The position numbers were made by a program, and so were the translations under genes. This document shows positions 15,088-15,111 of a stretch of 15,111 nucleotides of DNA, in pieces (within the stretch, counting starts at the first letter, position 1; every line of letters begins with the position of its first letter). The notes beneath the pieces were generated by a model. That model saw only the letters and a program-made list of their open reading frames with translations, was not told the origin of the DNA and did not search any database. The stretch is from Phenylobacterium sp. (GTDB lineage Bacteria; Pseudomonadota; Alphaproteobacteria; Caulobacterales; Caulobacteraceae): positions 1 to 15,111 of the forward strand of contig JAHUZY010000077.1 in NCBI GenBank assembly GCA_019264505.1, in the 5' to 3' direction.

Positions 15088-15111
15088 GGCCGGATCCAAT
15101 CGGATCCGGCC
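15088..15111 (+). terminator. Perfect hairpin after the barrel gene, probable terminator cut by the window edge
   Basis: GGCCGGATCC (15088-15097) and GGATCCGGCC (15102-15111) form a perfect ten-base-pair stem with an AATC loop, starting eight bases after the stop codon. The window ends exactly at the last stem base, so the expected T run cannot be seen. Confidence 0.65.

Overview
The window looks like a chromosomal segment of a GC-rich alphaproteobacterium, most likely of the Caulobacteraceae (Phenylobacterium, Caulobacter or Brevundimonas type). The evidence is strong G/C bias at third codon positions, a GTP-type PEP carboxykinase, a TorF/Gcw_chp porin, and an envelope-polysaccharide locus pairing a short export protein, a BTLCP lipoprotein and a BBP2-type barrel. 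The genus is an inference from remembered families; no search was run.

Left part (1-3,950), housekeeping and accessory enzymes. A minus-strand gene start runs off the left edge. It is preceded by a NUDIX hydrolase gene broken by one missing base near 485. A nitroreductase (+) lies divergent to it. queF (preQ0 reductase, -) and a short-chain dehydrogenase (+) form a divergent pair. A TorF-family outer-membrane protein (+) follows and ends in a clear intrinsic terminator.

Middle part (3,950-8,760). A membrane-anchored nucleotide-sugar 4,6-dehydratase of the CapD/WbpM type (+) is followed by three minus-strand genes: a small cytosolic protein of unknown function with two possible starts, pckG (gluconeogenic PEPCK), and a one-helix small membrane protein.

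Right part (8,845-15,111), envelope polysaccharide export. A short Wza-like OPX protein (-) is divergent from a plus-strand series: a BTLCP cysteine-peptidase lipoprotein with an intact Cys-His-Asp triad, a Wzy/WaaL-type polymerase or ligase, a membrane-anchored helical-repeat protein whose start overlaps the polymerase stop (ATGA), an exported Ala/Pro-rich protein, and an outer-membrane beta-barrel of the BBP2 type ending in a perfect hairpin at the window edge. The two arms share a 287-base intergenic region that is strikingly A+T-rich (about 41% GC by count over 9601-9720).

How the right part may work together (inference). The polymerase would build or transfer a glycan at the inner membrane. 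The short OPX protein lacks the C-terminal membrane helix of classical Wza, so it would need the separate barrel to cross the outer membrane. The BTLCP lipoprotein resembles HvyA, the Caulobacter capsulation regulator, and may control when export happens. The sugar dehydratase upstream could supply a precursor. No Wzc-like co-polymerase, flippase or glycosyltransferase is present in the window, so the system would have to be completed elsewhere. No tRNA, rRNA, CRISPR array, insertion sequence or origin was seen.
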